Assembly (NCBI RefSeq): GCF_004115745.1
Contig: NZ_QXIL01000015.1
Location: 1 to 49,689, forward strand
Source: Levilactobacillus suantsaii
GTDB lineage: Bacteria > Bacillota > Bacilli > Lactobacillales > Lactobacillaceae
DNA length: 49,689 nt
Direction of reading: 5' to 3'
The notes under the pieces were generated by a model. It was given only the letters and a program-made list of their open reading frames with translations, had not been told where the DNA came from and ran no database searches. The stretch's first letter is position 1. Every line of letters starts with the position of its first letter. The position numbers were made by a program, and so were the translations under genes. This document shows positions 33,138 to 43,565 of this stretch, piece after piece.

Positions 33138-35030
33138 TTGCAAGCTGATTTGAAATGGTTAGATGATCCGCAGACTTACCGGGTCAACCAGTTACCCGCG
33201 CACAGTGACCACCGCTACTACCGGTCCGTGGCTGAAGTGCAGGCGCAGCAAAGCAGCTTTGTTCAAAGCCTGGACGGGACCTGGCGTTTCGCCTTTGCGC
33301 AAACGCCCAGCGAGCGGCCGGTAGGTTTTGAACAGCCGGATTATGACCATCATGATTTTAACGAGATCCAGGTGCCGGGACACATCGAGTTAGCCGGTTA
33401 TGGTCAGCTCCATTACACCAATACGCTGTACCCGTGGGAAGGAAAGGCTTATCGACGTCCGGCCTACACCTTAGGTGACACCACCGGGATGCCGGGGATG
33501 TTTAGCCAGGGGGCTGACAACACGGTCGGCGCCTATCTCAAAGCCTTCACCCTGAACCCCGAGCTCCAGGGACACCGAGTGGTCATTCAATTCGACGGGG
33601 TCGAAGAAGCCATGTACCTGTGGCTCAACGGTCACTTCATCGGCTATGCCGAAGACAGTTTCAGCCAGTCGGAATTTGACCTGACGCCGTACTTACAAGC
33701 CGGCAAAAATCTACTCGCGGTCGAGGTCTTTAAGCGCAGTACCGCGGCCTTCTTGGAAGACCAGGACTTCTTCCGTTTTTCTGGTATTTTTCGCAGCGTG
33801 CGGCTAGTTGCCCAACCGACCGTACACGTCAACGACCTGACGATTCGAGCCAACGTGTTGGACGATCTGACGACCGGAGACTTTAATTTGCGCCTCAAGT
33901 TGAATGATGATGCGGCGCAAGCTCAGGCGCAGGTCAGAGTCATGTTGCAAACTGACGACCACGTGGTCATTGACCAGACGCTGCCCGTCAAGGCCGAAGT
34001 GCACGTCGACCACGTCTCAGTCCCCAACGTTCATTTATGGGACCATCAGGATCCATTCCTTTACCAATTACGTCTGGAAGTCCTGGACGCCACGGGAAAG
34101 ATTTTAGAGGTCATCCCCTATGGTGTTGGTTTCCGGCGTGTCGAACTCAAGGACAAGGTCATGCAGTTGAATGGTCACCGCATTATTTTAAACGGCGTCA
34201 ACCGCCACGAATGGGATGCTAAGCGCGGTCGCAGTGTGACCTTGGCCGATATGCGATACGATCTGCAAGTCTTTGAGGCCCACCACATCAACGCAGTGCG
34301 GACTTGTCATTATCCGGACCAGATTATCTGGTACTACCTGTGTGATCAAAACGGTATTTACATGATGGCCGAAAACAATTTGGAGACCCATGGGACCTGG
34401 CAAAAAATGGGCGCCGTGGAAGCTTCTGATAACGTTCCCGGGTCACTGCCACAATGGCAGGGGGCGGTCTTGGACCGGGCCCGGAGTAATTACCAGGCCT
34501 TCAAGAATCATCCGGCAATCCTCTTCTGGTCATTAGGCAATGAGTCCTATGCCGGCGATGACATCGCGGCGATGGATAAGTACTACCACGACCATGACCA
34601 GACACGTTTGACCCACTACGAAGGCGTTTGCCGCAACCGGGTCTACCAGGACCGCATCTCGGACATGGAAAGTATGATGTATGATCCACCCAAGGCCATT
34701 CGCGAGTACCTCGACCACGACCCGCAAAAGCCGTTCGTCAACTGTGAGTACATGCACGACATGGGCAACTCCTTAGGTGGTATGAATAGTTACACGGATC
34801 TGATTGACCAGTATCCGATGTATCAAGGCGGGTTCATCTGGGACTATATCGATCAAGCATTATTGATTGACGATGAAGTGACCGGGCGGCCAGTCCTGCG
34901 TTACGGCGGGGATTTCGACGACCGGCACTCCGACTATGAATTTTCGGGCGATGGCTTATTATTTGCGGACCGGACGCCCAAGCCCGCACTGCAGGAGGTG
35001 AGCTACTACTATGGCAAATACGACCGCTAA
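33138..35030 (+). CDS. lacL: Beta-galactosidase, large subunit
   Basis: The catalytic chain of the heterodimeric family-2 beta-galactosidase that cleaves lactose to glucose and galactose in the cytosol. The acid/base is Glu469 ([10 protein letters not shown]) and the nucleophile is Glu537 ([14 protein letters not shown]). The 630-residue length is usual for LacL, which lacks the C-terminal domain supplied by LacM. The start is probably TTG 33138, seven bases after AAAGGAGGT, giving [11 protein letters not shown] as in known LacL; the adjacent TTG 33135 is the alternative. It overlaps lacM by 20 bases. A cre site and an inverted repeat precede it. Confidence 0.95.
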   Translation: MQADLKWLDDPQTYRVNQLPAHSDHRYYRSVAEVQAQQSSFVQSLDGTWRFAFAQTPSERPVGFEQPDYDHHDFNEIQVPGHIELAGYGQLHYTNTLYPWEGKAYRRPAYTLGDTTGMPGMFSQGADNTVGAYLKAFTLNPELQGHRVVIQFDGVEEAMYLWLNGHFIGYAEDSFSQSEFDLTPYLQAGKNLLAVEVFKRSTAAFLEDQDFFRFSGIFRSVRLVAQPTVHVNDLTIRANVLDDLTTGDFNLRLKLNDDAAQAQAQVRVMLQTDDHVVIDQTLPVKAEVHVDHVSVPNVHLWDHQDPFLYQLRLEVLDATGKILEVIPYGVGFRRVELKDKVMQLNGHRIILNGVNRHEWDAKRGRSVTLADMRYDLQVFEAHHINAVRTCHYPDQIIWYYLCDQNGIYMMAENNLETHGTWQKMGAVEASDNVPGSLPQWQGAVLDRARSNYQAFKNHPAILFWSLGNESYAGDDIAAMDKYYHDHDQTRLTHYEGVCRNRVYQDRISDMESMMYDPPKAIREYLDHDPQKPFVNCEYMHDMGNSLGGMNSYTDLIDQYPMYQGGFIWDYIDQALLIDDEVTGRPVLRYGGDFDDRHSDYEFSGDGLLFADRTPKPALQEVSYYYGKYDR

Positions 35031-35976
35031 AGTGAACGTGGTTTATGGTGATGGGACCCTGGGATTGAACGGTTCCGGATTCCAGTACATTTTCAGTTAT
35101 GAACGGGGTGGCTTGGAGTCGCTCAAGCACCACGGCAAGGAATGGCTCTACCGGGTGCCCAAGCCGACCTTTTGGCGGGCCACGACCGATAATGACCGCG
35201 GCAACCATTTCTCGGAGACCTCGGCAATGTGGCTGGGAGCGGACTTGTTCAGCACCTGCACTAAAGTCGAGGTGGCCGTGGATGATCAACCGATTCCACT
35301 GCCGATTGCGCCGGTCAACAACCAGTACACCGACCACGAACAAGCCAACAGCGTGACCGTGACCTTCACCTACACCACGGCCACCCAACCGCAGACCACC
35401 ATGACGGTCAGCTACCGCGTCGATGGGACGGGAACTATCGTGGTCCACGCTCACTTTACGGGGCAAGACCGCTTGCCCGCGTTACCGGCGTTAGGGTTGC
35501 GAGTCATCATGCCGACCGCTGCTCAGGGCTTTCAGTACCAGGGCCTGTCTGGAGAAACCTACCCGGACCGGCTAGCTGGCGGCCAACCTGGGACTTATGA
35601 CGTCACGGGTTTACCGGTCACGCCTTACTTAGTGCCGCAGGAATGCGGGATGCACATGACCAACAGTCAGGTCACGGTGACCCGGACGACCACGCTGAAC
35701 AACGCGGATCCGGATGACGACCCATTTACCCTGACCGTGCAACAGACCAGTCAACCGTTCAATTTCAGTTGTTTGCCGTACACGGCCGAAGAATTGGAAA
35801 ATGCGACCCATATCGAGGAATTGCCACCGCTGCGGCGGACGGTTCTGACCGTTTTCGGGGCCGTCCGGGGTGTTGGCGGCATCGACAGTTGGGGCGCCGA
35901 CATCGAACCGCAGTACCGGTTGCCCGCCGACCGGGATTACGACTTTGAATTTGAAATCATGGGGCCTAAAGACTAG
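35011..35976 (+). CDS. lacM: Beta-galactosidase, small subunit
   Basis: The 321-residue partner of LacL, equal to the C-terminal domain of one-chain enzymes, completing the active site and dimer. The conserved [12 protein letters not shown] segment is present near residue 55. Its GGAGGTGAG ribosome site lies in the last codons of lacL, and the 20-base overlap couples the synthesis of both chains. No lactose permease gene is adjacent, so lactose uptake must be encoded elsewhere. Confidence 0.95.
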   Translation: MANTTAKVNVVYGDGTLGLNGSGFQYIFSYERGGLESLKHHGKEWLYRVPKPTFWRATTDNDRGNHFSETSAMWLGADLFSTCTKVEVAVDDQPIPLPIAPVNNQYTDHEQANSVTVTFTYTTATQPQTTMTVSYRVDGTGTIVVHAHFTGQDRLPALPALGLRVIMPTAAQGFQYQGLSGETYPDRLAGGQPGTYDVTGLPVTPYLVPQECGMHMTNSQVTVTRTTTLNNADPDDDPFTLTVQQTSQPFNFSCLPYTAEELENATHIEELPPLRRTVLTVFGAVRGVGGIDSWGADIEPQYRLPADRDYDFEFEIMGPKD

Positions 35977-35988
35977 TCCTCTTATTTG

Positions 35989-36042
35989 TAAAAACTGCCA
36001 CCTCTCACGCGTATCAACGCATGAGAGGTGGCAGCTTTTTTG
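35989..36042. terminator. Bidirectional terminator after lacM
   Basis: AAAACTGCCACCTCTCA pairs with TGAGAGGTGGCAG followed by six T's, between the converging lacM and lysR genes. Confidence 0.9.
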
Positions 36043-36043
36043 A

Positions 36044-36907
36044 TTAACCCGCTGAGACCGGGGGGACGAGGGCGCGAAACGCACTCACGATGGGCGTGTT
36101 GGCCCGGGCCGGTTTGACCATCAAGTAGGTCTGCCGGGTGAAGGGTTGGCCATCTAACGTGAGGATTTGACGGTAGCCGGTGAAGTGGTGCAACGCAATG
36201 TTTGGGACCAAAGCCCAACCGAGACCGTGGGCCACGAACGCCACGCACGAGGACAGGCTATCGACCGTGATGGTCTGGTGGGTGATGGCGGAAATGTGAT
36301 GGGCCGCCAACCAACGGTGCATTTGGCCTTGGAAATGGTAGTCCGTTTTTCGGTGGATGAACGGGAGCTCTCCCAACCGGGTCAGGTCCCGTTCTTCTTT
36401 GCAGATCAGGGCGATGGGTTCGCGGGTCATCACCTGTTTATAGAGGTGCCCCGTGAATTCGCCGCGTACGATGCCGATGTCGATGTCATCGGCCTGCAGC
36501 CGTTGAAAGATGGTTCGGCTGTAGTCAATGGTGATGTTCAATTGTACCTGCGGATAGGCCCGCCGAAACGCTACCAACAGGTCTGGTAACCCATATTGAG
36601 CATAATTGACGGAACACCCTAGATTTAAAGTCCCTTGCATGGGCAGGTCGTTTGGAGTCGCTAAAGTCTGGCGTAGTTCGGTATCGAGTTGGCGCATTTG
36701 CTTCGCTGTTTTGACCGCTAAGTTTCCCGCGGGGCTCAGCGTGATGCCCTGGTTCGACCGGATGACCAATGTTCGGTGGAGACTGGTCTCCAAGTGCTTG
36801 AGGCGTTTGGAGAGTGACGATTGGTTGATGAAGAGCAACTCGGCCGCGCGGGTAATGCTGTGGGTCCGATCGAGGGCCAGCAACATTTCGATATCTTTAG
36901 CATCCAT
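36044..36907 (-). CDS. LysR-family regulator, likely of the citrate lyase genes
   Basis: A 287-residue LysR protein: N-terminal winged helix (DIEMLLALDRTHSITRAAELLFINQSSLSKRLKHLE) and a C-terminal effector-binding domain. ATG 36907 is used because homologues begin MDAKDIE-like and a GAAGGGA site precedes it; the frame extends upstream to 36952. It is divergent from citDEFC with 172 bases between, the usual geometry for a LysR activator of the opposed operon. The effector is likely a citrate-pathway acid, but that is inferred. Confidence 0.88.
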   Translation of the reverse strand: MDAKDIEMLLALDRTHSITRAAELLFINQSSLSKRLKHLETSLHRTLVIRSNQGITLSPAGNLAVKTAKQMRQLDTELRQTLATPNDLPMQGTLNLGCSVNYAQYGLPDLLVAFRRAYPQVQLNITIDYSRTIFQRLQADDIDIGIVRGEFTGHLYKQVMTREPIALICKEERDLTRLGELPFIHRKTDYHFQGQMHRWLAAHHISAITHQTITVDSLSSCVAFVAHGLGWALVPNIALHHFTGYRQILTLDGQPFTRQTYLMVKPARANTPIVSAFRALVPPVSAG

Positions 36908-37014
36908 ACAAACCCATCCCTTCTTATGGTTCATTATACCCGGCCATTGCAAATCGGCCTAATCAAGTTTTACCGCCAGGCGGTTTGTGCATGGCGCCAA
37001 TGCTTTTTTAACCT

Positions 37015-37044
37015 TTTACAGCAGCAACGACCGGTGGCTAAGAT
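37015..37044 (+). promoter_or_regulatory. Candidate citDEFC promoter
   Basis: TTTACA (37015-37020) and TAAGAT (37039-37044) with an 18-base spacer. Inverted CCGCC-A-GGCGG at about 36974-36984 lies upstream and could serve the LysR regulator. Confidence 0.45.
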
Positions 37045-37079
37045 AAAGTTGTAAAGAAATTAACTTGGGAGGGAACAAG

Positions 37080-37373
37080 ATGAAAGTAACGACGCAAGCC
37101 ATTGCTGGAACGCTGGAATCAAGTGACGCACAAGTCATGATTTTACCGCATTCCGGAAGTGTGAAAGTGGAATTGACCAGTAGCGTGTTTGACCAGTACG
37201 GTGATCACATCATCGCACTCGCCAAGGACACGGCGAAGACGTTGGGCCTGGAAGATGGCCTGATTAAGATTGTCGATAAAGGGGCGTTGGACTGCACGAT
37301 TAAGGCCCGGATTGAAACGGCCTTTTACCGGATGACAGGCCAAACGGCTGATTTACCTTGGGAGGTGCTCTAA
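37080..37373 (+). CDS. citD: Citrate lyase acyl carrier protein, gamma subunit
   Basis: A 97-residue carrier that holds the 2'-(5''-phosphoribosyl)-3'-dephospho-CoA prosthetic group on a serine; Ser14 in AGTLESSD is at the expected place. It presents acetyl and citryl groups to CitF and CitE. ATG 37080 follows GGGAGGG; the frame's TTG at 37065 is discounted. It is first of the cit cluster, and its stop adjoins the citE ATG. Confidence 0.95.
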   Translation: MKVTTQAIAGTLESSDAQVMILPHSGSVKVELTSSVFDQYGDHIIALAKDTAKTLGLEDGLIKIVDKGALDCTIKARIETAFYRMTGQTADLPWEVL

Positions 37374-38273
37374 ATGGCTGTAACAAATCGTATTCGCCGG
37401 TCCATGATTTTCTTGAATACCCAACGGGCAGCCCTGGTTAAGGACGCGTTCGTCTACCATCCGGACTGTGTCATCTTCGACTTGGAAGATGCTGTGGCTG
37501 AAGGAGAAAAGGATTCAGCTCGGATCCAACTTTACCAAACGTTGAAGCACGTGGATTATCAGGGTGTTGAACGCTGGGTGCGGGTCAATGCGTTGGATTC
37601 GGACCTCGTCAATGAAGATATTCGCGCGGCCGTTGCCGGGGGAACCGAAGGGATTCGGTTACCGAAGACCGAAACGGCGGCGGAAGTCAAAGAAGCGTCC
37701 GCAAAGATCACCGCGGCCGAAAAAGAATTTGACCGGCCAGTCGGCAGTACCATGCTGATGGCGGCGTTGGAATCGCCATTAGGCGTGATGAACGCTTACG
37801 AAATCGCCACGGCCGATGACCGGATGATGGGGATCGCGCTCAGTGCCGGGGACTACACCCGGACCATGCACGCTAAGCGGACCGTTGCCGGGACCGAACT
37901 CTTTGGCGCCCGTTCGCAGATGTTGATTGCCGCTCGGGCAGCCGGGGTCATGGCCTTCGATACGGTCTACACCGATACCGACAACGAAGAGGGCTTCAAG
38001 AAAGAATTACAACTGATTAAGGATATGGGCTTTGATGGTAAATCCTGCATCAACCCCAAGCAAATCGGAATCACCCACGAAATCTTCAACCCATCGGCTG
38101 CCGAGATCAAGCACGCGGAACACGTGTTACAAGCGGTCAACGACAGCAAGGAAAATGGTGTCGGGGTCTTAACGGTCGACGGCAAGATGGTCGACGTGGC
38201 ATGGGTCGAAGGTGCACAACGGAACTTAAAGCTGGCTAAAGCGGCCGGCATTTACAAGGGGGCACTAGTATGA
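37374..38273 (+). CDS. citE: Citrate lyase, beta subunit (citryl-ACP lyase)
   Basis: Splits citryl-ACP into oxaloacetate and acetyl-ACP. The 299-residue HpcH/HpaI-fold protein shows RRSMIFLNTQRA, the acidic metal site VIFDLEDAV, and an ALESPLGVMNAYEIA segment with the second metal-binding glutamate. A GGAGGTG site lies within the end of citD. It overlaps citF by four bases. The frame is intact. Confidence 0.95.
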   Translation: MAVTNRIRRSMIFLNTQRAALVKDAFVYHPDCVIFDLEDAVAEGEKDSARIQLYQTLKHVDYQGVERWVRVNALDSDLVNEDIRAAVAGGTEGIRLPKTETAAEVKEASAKITAAEKEFDRPVGSTMLMAALESPLGVMNAYEIATADDRMMGIALSAGDYTRTMHAKRTVAGTELFGARSQMLIAARAAGVMAFDTVYTDTDNEEGFKKELQLIKDMGFDGKSCINPKQIGITHEIFNPSAAEIKHAEHVLQAVNDSKENGVGVLTVDGKMVDVAWVEGAQRNLKLAKAAGIYKGALV

Positions 38274-39818
38274 TTAACAAAATCGGACGCGACATCCCAG
38301 ATGAATATTTAAAGAATGGTGTGGAACCGTTCCAAGGCATCTATTACCGTGACGGTTATCAATACAAGAAGGCGGCACCAACGGTTCGGGCCTACGTTAA
38401 GCCTGATGGCAACAAGTTGGTCGACTCGATCCATGATGCCGTTGTGAAGTCCGGTTTAAAGGACGGCATGACGATTTCATTCCACCACCATTTACGTGAT
38501 GGGGACTACGTGGTCAACATGGTCATGAAGGAAATCCATAAGTTAGGCATCAAGGACCTGACCGTTTGTGCCACGAGTTTAGGGAAAGCGCATAATTACT
38601 TAGTCACCTGCATTGAAGATGGCACGGTCACGGGCATCTCCACCAGTGGGATTCGTGACGAAATCGGGGAAGTGGTCTCCGAAGGTAAGCTCAAACACCC
38701 GGCTGTGATCCGGTCGCACGGTGGTCGGGCCCGCGCGATTGAAGACGGCACCGTCAAGATCGACGTGGCCTTTATCGGGGCCTCGACTAGTGATGCGTAC
38801 GGTAATGCCAGCGGGAAAGGTGGTAAGTCTGATACCGGGGTCTTAGCTTACGCGGACGGCGATGCCAAGTACGCCGATAAGGTCGTGGTCATCACCGATA
38901 CCTTGGTCGATGGGCCGAACTTCCCAGCCAGCATCGAAGGTGTCGACGTGGACTACGTGGTCAAGGTCGACTCCATCGGGGATCCCGAAAAGATTGCGAC
39001 CGGTGCCCTGCGGTTGACCAAGGACACCCGAGAACTCAACATGGCCAAAGAAGTGGCGAAATGCATATACTACTCCGGCTACTTCAAAGACGGCTTTAGT
39101 TTCCAGACCGGTGCCGGTGGCCCATCACTCGCCACGACGACCTTCCTCAAGCAATACATGGAAAAGGATCACATCAAGTGCGGTTGGGCCATGGGTGGGG
39201 TCACTGAACCCATCGTAGACCTCTTCAAAGCCGGCTACGTCAATGAAATCTTGGACGACCAGTCCTTTGACTTGGCGGCGGTTGCCTCGGCCCACACGCA
39301 AAATCACTTTGAAATTTCGGCGTCTCAGTACGCCAACCCATTCAACAAGGGCGCGTTCGTTAACCAATTAAGCTTCGTCATCTTAGGGGCGTTGGAAATT
39401 GATACGGGCTTCAACGTCAACGTGGTTCAAGGGTCCAACGGCATCTTACGGGGCGCTCCAGGTGGTCACCCAGACACGGCTGCCGGGGCTTCAGTCTCCA
39501 TCATCGTTGCGCCCTTGATTCGGAGCCGGATGCCAACGGTGCGGGACAAGGTGACTTCTGTCACCACGCCAGGTGAAAGTATCGACATCGTGGTCACGGA
39601 CTACGGGGTTGCAGTCAACCCACGGCGCAAGGATTTGTTAGCCGCCTTCAAGGATACCAACATTCCATTGAAGACCATCGAAGAACTGCGTGATTTGGCT
39701 TACCAATATGCCGGCAAAGCCAAAGCCAGTCGAATTTACCGACCAGGTCGTTGCCTTAGTCGAATACCGTGACGGGACCATCATCGATGCGATTCGGAAA
39801 CCGAAAAGCTTAGATTAA
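38270..39818 (+). pseudogene. citF: Citrate lyase, alpha subunit, frameshifted near the 3' end
   Basis: CitF transfers citrate onto the carrier protein in exchange for acetate. Residues 1 to about 484 are normal (GREIPDEYL-like start, GAPGGHPDTAAGASVSIIVAPL, SVTTPGESIDIVVTDYGVAVNP). At about 39715-39727 an extra base in AAAGCCAAAGCC shifts the frame and the protein ends at 39772 with 500 residues. The other frame continues PVEFTDQVVALVEYRDGTIIDAIRKPKSLD to TAA at 39816, the usual CitF ending. About 31 C-terminal residues are replaced by 14 unrelated ones. The effect on activity is uncertain. Confidence 0.9.
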
Positions 39819-39844
39819 GACCGTTGAACGGGAGGAATTAGAAA

Positions 39845-40905
39845 ATGGCAGCAAGTACCGTAGATCTCTTCTTGACCGATCCAGCGGTGAAAAACGAGTG
39901 GCAAACGTTTCTCACATCGTTGGGGATTACGAATTTTTCGGCCAAAGAGGTCCAGCAGATCGATTTCACCATTGGTATTTACGAGGGGGACCGGTTAGTC
40001 GCGACGGGCTCTGCAGCGGGCAACGTCTTGAAATACATCGGCGTCTGCAACCAGGATGTGACCAACGGGGCGCGTTTCAACCAAATCGTCAGTGAACTGA
40101 CGACCCGCCTCTTTCGGCGGGGAATCTTCCACCTGATGGTCTTCACAAAGTTGAAGTATTCGCAGAGCTTTCAGCACGTGGGTTTCACCGAGCTAACGCA
40201 CTCTGCGGTAGCCGCCTTATTGGAGACCGGTAGTCCCACCGTGCAGGATTACCTGCAGAGCGTCCCCCGGCGTCGTTGAGCAAAACGGCTAAGGTCGCCG
40301 GCATCGTGATGAATGCCAACCCTTTTACCTACGGGCACTATGCCCTAATCGATCAAGCCGCCCACGAAAATGACCTGGTTTACGTTTTCGTGGTCAACAC
40401 GGATGCGTCCCTGTTTCGGACCACTGAGCGGGTCAAGCTCGTCCAGCAAGGCACCGCGGCGTTTGATAACGTCGTAGTCGTCAACGGTGGGGACTACATG
40501 GTGAGTTACGCCACCTTTCCGGCGTACTTCCTACCTTCGACGACCCAAACGGTCACTTACCAGACGACCTTGGATGCGCGCCTCTTTCGGGATGAGATTG
40601 CGCCAGCCTTGAATATCACCACCCGGTATCTGGGTGCCGAGCCGTTTTCAACGACCACGGCGACTTATAACCAGGTCCTTCAACGGGAACTGCCCCCCAA
40701 AGTGGCGGTGAAAATCGTTGAGCGTCAGACGACCCAAACAAGTCAGCAAATCATCACAGCAACTCAAGTGCGGCGGGCCATTGCGGCACATAATCTGACG
40801 GGATTAGACCAGTTGGTTCCGCCTACGACACTAAGTTTCATTAAAGCCCATCAAGCTGACCTAACGACCCGAATTGACCAGGGAGCCAAGGTCGCTGGAA
40901 ATTAA
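39845..40905 (+). pseudogene. citC: Citrate lyase ligase, frameshifted
   Basis: CitC acetylates the citrate lyase prosthetic group to activate the complex. The first part (39845-40279) is the GNAT-like N-terminal domain (YEGDRLVATGSAAGNVLKYIGV, RRGIFHLMVFTKLKYS). The second (from about 40270 to 40905) is the nucleotidyltransferase domain (VAGIVMNANPFTYGHYALI). They lie in different frames and overlap. The C5 run at 40264-40268 needs one more C to join them as SVPPASLSKTAK. A joined protein would have about 353 residues, the family's usual size. The position after citF, rather than before citD, differs from the more common citCDEF order. citX and citG are not in the window. Confidence 0.88.
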
Positions 40906-40916
40906 CAACTAACAAT

Positions 40917-40962
40917 AACGAGCTGTTCAAGACGGATTTTAGGTCTTGAACAGCTCGTTTTG
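40917..40962. terminator. Bidirectional terminator after citC
   Basis: ACGAGCTGTTCAAGAC pairs exactly with GTCTTGAACAGCTCGT, then TTTT; lies between the converging citC and lacI-family genes. Confidence 0.9.
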
Positions 40963-40970
40963 GGGTCTAT

Positions 40971-41978
40971 TTAATCGGTTTGAACTTGGTCCGCGGTCAG
41001 TCGGTGGGTAATGATTTGGGCCGTTAACCGGAATTCTTCAGGAGCTAGGGTGGGCTCATTGATGCGGGCAATGAGGCGTTCGACCGCGGTTTGGCCAATG
41101 GCCGCGATGGGTTGCTTGGCAGTGACGATGGGCTGGGGGAGAAAATCGAACCAGTCCTGGTCGTCGAAACTCCCCAGATGCACCCCATGCAGGTGGAGGT
41201 CAGGCAACTTACGCAGGACCCCGTTAGCGATGGTGTTGTCCGCTGCTAACAAGCCGTCACATTGTTGGTTGACTAGCAGTTGACGCGTCATCTGCGCCAC
41301 GTTGCTGTTGTCACTACGGGCGGCTACCTCAATGGCGGGGTCAAACGCAATGCCGGCGCGCTTCAAAGCCTGGTGGTAACCAGTCAGTCGTTCGGTCGCG
41401 GTCGTGGACACGGCACTGTTGAGGATGCCGATGCGTTGAGCGCCCTGGGCTAGCATCTCGCTGACCAGCTCTTGCGTCCCACGGATGTTATCGACTAAGA
41501 TGCGGTCAAAGTGCGGCACAAGTTGGGCGGGCGGCATGCGGTCAACGAAGACGGCGGGGGTGGTGCCCAACCGTGTCGCGTAGTCGGTGGCGTCTCCCGC
41601 ACTGGCGATGATGATACCGGCCGCTTGTTTTTCGAGCATCAGATCAATGGCATCGGCTTCGCGGTCCAAGTGTTCGTCGGTGTTGACCAGCAGGACGTTG
41701 TATCCGGCTTGGGCAGCCGTGTCTTCGATGGCACGGCTGATTTTGGTGAAGAAGTTGTTGAGAATGTCGGGAATGATCACACCCAAGGTATTGGTGCGTT
41801 GCGTACGAATACTGCGGGCCAACCCGTTGGGATGATAGCCCAAATCCTGTGCGAGTTGGCGGATTCGTCGACGCGTCGCGGGTTTGACTTGGGGACTATC
41901 GTTTAGGGCCCGCGAAACGGTCGCTTCGGAAACGCCAGCTTGAGCCGCGACCGTTTTAATGGTGACTTTAGGTGCCAT
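40971..41978 (-). CDS. LacI-family transcriptional regulator
   Basis: A 335-residue repressor with the N-terminal LacI helix-turn-helix (TIKTVAAQAGVSEATVSRALN), the hinge helix GLARSIRTQRTNTLGVIIPD and a periplasmic-binding-protein-like effector domain. The start has an AAGGAGGTAG site. No sugar genes are adjacent, so the target is unknown; lacLM about 5 kb away has a palindromic promoter repeat that a LacI-family protein could bind, but no evidence links them. Confidence 0.9.
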   Translation of the reverse strand: MAPKVTIKTVAAQAGVSEATVSRALNDSPQVKPATRRRIRQLAQDLGYHPNGLARSIRTQRTNTLGVIIPDILNNFFTKISRAIEDTAAQAGYNVLLVNTDEHLDREADAIDLMLEKQAAGIIIASAGDATDYATRLGTTPAVFVDRMPPAQLVPHFDRILVDNIRGTQELVSEMLAQGAQRIGILNSAVSTTATERLTGYHQALKRAGIAFDPAIEVAARSDNSNVAQMTRQLLVNQQCDGLLAADNTIANGVLRKLPDLHLHGVHLGSFDDQDWFDFLPQPIVTAKQPIAAIGQTAVERLIARINEPTLAPEEFRLTAQIITHRLTADQVQTD

Positions 41979-42175
41979 AGGACTACCTCCTTGTTATTAA
42001 TAATAACTAATTATAAAAATGCATAAAATAAGTGCGTATTAGTTGATCACTGGTGCACAACCTCTATGGTAGCGTGCCAAGGACGGTAACGTCAACTCAG
42101 GGGAACTGGGGATTGACAATGGTTGCCAGGAACGCGTAAGGTGGATAAGTCCATTAAATTTAAGGAGGAATTTCG

Positions 42176-42607
42176 ATGCCGGATATGCATTTTAGCCAGT
42201 ACATCGCAGGAATTTATCGGCGGTCGAAAAACGAGACCAATCGGCAACTGACAGCCTTGAATATCCGCGCCACGCAAAGTGACCTGATGATGTTCATCGC
42301 GGAGCACCCTGGACGGCAACAGCAACAAATCGCTCGAGAAATGAGCGTGGATGCGAGCTTATTGGCCCGTGATCTGACCGTTCTGACCCAAAAAGGCTGG
42401 GTGACCCGGACCCCGTCGACTACGGATGGGCGGGCCAAGGAAATCACCCTGACGGCGACGGGGCAACGTGTCGCGACCCAGTTGACTACAACCATGACGG
42501 CTTGGTGGCAACAACTGATGCAAGCTGCCGGGGTAGCGGCGCCGGAACTTGACCGACAACTTGCCACGGTTTATCGGACCTTGATTGCCCGGGAGCGTGA
42601 CGTATGA
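42176..42607 (+). CDS. MarR-family transcriptional regulator
   Basis: A 143-residue winged-helix regulator of the MarR family (QQQIAREMSVDASLLARDLTVLTQKGWVTRTPSTTDGRAKEITLTATG). An AAGGAGGA site precedes the ATG. Its stop overlaps the next start by four bases (ATGA), so it is co-translated with the membrane-protein gene behind it, its likely target. The inducing ligand is unknown. Confidence 0.9.
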   Translation: MPDMHFSQYIAGIYRRSKNETNRQLTALNIRATQSDLMMFIAEHPGRQQQQIAREMSVDASLLARDLTVLTQKGWVTRTPSTTDGRAKEITLTATGQRVATQLTTTMTAWWQQLMQAAGVAAPELDRQLATVYRTLIARERDV

Positions 42608-43234
42608 TCCGGTGGTATCTGAAACACATCATTCTATTGTTACTGGGGATCTTCTTAATGGCAGCTAGCGTCGAGTTAGCGAAGTTGGCAGGATTGGGAA
42701 CGTCGCCCATCTCAAGTATCCCCAACGTGGGCAGCCTCTTGACGCCGCTGACGATTGGTCAGGTGACCATCATCTTTATGGTGGTGCTTATCGCCTTAGA
42801 ATGGGCGATCTTACGCCGTGAGTTTGGCTGGGGGAACACTACCCTCGGCAGTGTTCGGCACGCTGATTGACGGCTGTATGCGGTTGTTTCACGCCCTGCA
42901 ACCGGTCGTCTACTGGCAACAGCTAGGGCTTACCCTCATCAGCCTGGTAGTTCTGGCCCTGGGCGTCTTCTTAGAGGTCAACTCGCGGACGTTGGTAATG
43001 GCCGGTGAGGGCATCGCGGCGGCCGTTTCCTTGCGGACTCACCGCCCGTTTGGCACCATGAAGGTCCGCTGTGACCTGGCCATGGTGGTGGGGGCCGTGG
43101 CGTTGGTGTTATTGGGCGCGCACAGCTTGATTGGCGTGCGGGAAGGGACCGTGTTGTCCGCCATTCTCACCGGACGCTTGGTCAATGGAATCACGACGTA
43201 TTTTCCCCGCCTGACCGCGTGGGTCCAAGATTAA
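42604..43234 (+). pseudogene. YczE-like membrane protein, frameshifted
   Basis: Two overlapping frames, 42604-42870 and 42818-43234, together give a membrane protein of about 208 residues with roughly five or six helices, resembling the YczE/YitT group (LLLLGIFLMAASVELAKLAGLGTSPISSIP; PSAVFGTLIDGCM; GEGIAAAVSLRTHRPFGTMKVRCD). The shift lies at about 42838-42841 in AACACTACCC, where one base too many is present. The GTG at 42818 has no ribosome site, so re-initiation is unlikely. Function of the family is poorly known. Confidence 0.75.
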
Positions 43235-43267
43235 GGGGACTCATTTAGAAAAAAATACAAAAAAGGG

Positions 43268-43297
43268 TTGCGCCACTCATGGGTTCAATGCTAAAAT
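43268..43297 (+). promoter_or_regulatory. Promoter of tRNA-Gln
   Basis: TTGCGC and TAAAAT with an 18-base spacer, about 35 bases before the tRNA. Confidence 0.5.
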
Positions 43298-43332
43298 TAT
43301 TATCTGTTGGGTCAGTGATGACGCACACTCAT

Positions 43333-43404
43333 TGGGCTATAGCCAAGTGGTAAGGCAACGGGTTTTGATCCCGTGATGCGCTGGTTCGAACCCAGCTAGC
43401 CCAA
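43333..43404 (+). tRNA. tRNA-Gln (UUG)
   Basis: A complete 72-base cloverleaf. The acceptor stem TGGGCTA pairs with TAGCCCA, discriminator A. The anticodon arm CGGG-TTTTGAT-CCCG shows anticodon TTG. The T arm CTGG-TTCGAAC-CCAG is standard. CCA is not encoded. Confidence 0.96.
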
Positions 43405-43420
43405 TCAAAGCGAGAGATGC

Positions 43421-43453
43421 CGTTCGAGGAAAATTCCTTGAGCGTTTTTTTTT
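43421..43453 (+). terminator. Terminator after tRNA-Gln
   Basis: CGTTCGAGG pairs with CCTTGAGCG (with G-T pairs), followed by nine T's. Confidence 0.7.
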
Positions 43454-43490
43454 AGCCATTTTTAACCGCTGTCTGATGCCAACCCAGACC

Positions 43491-43530
43491 TAAAAGGACC
43501 ACCCGCAACAGTTGCGGGTGGTCCTTTTTA
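43491..43530 (-). terminator. Terminator of the sulfotransferase gene
   Basis: AAAAGGACCACCCGCAA pairs exactly with TTGCGGGTGGTCCTTTT across a tiny loop, with T's on the minus strand. Confidence 0.88.
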
Positions 43531-43565
43531 AGGCGCTAGTTAGCTTTTTGAGCTAACGAACCTTG

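Noticed and set aside
3752-42015. Recurring TTATTAATAA palindromes (about 3752, 23781, 29940, 41994)
   Set aside because: They suggest a shared operator, but each is a short AT-only palindrome in an AT-rich gap, with different flanks; too weak to call a regulon.
42884-42899. parS-like TGTTTCACGCCCTGCA
   Set aside because: Only the left half matches, and it lies inside a coding region.
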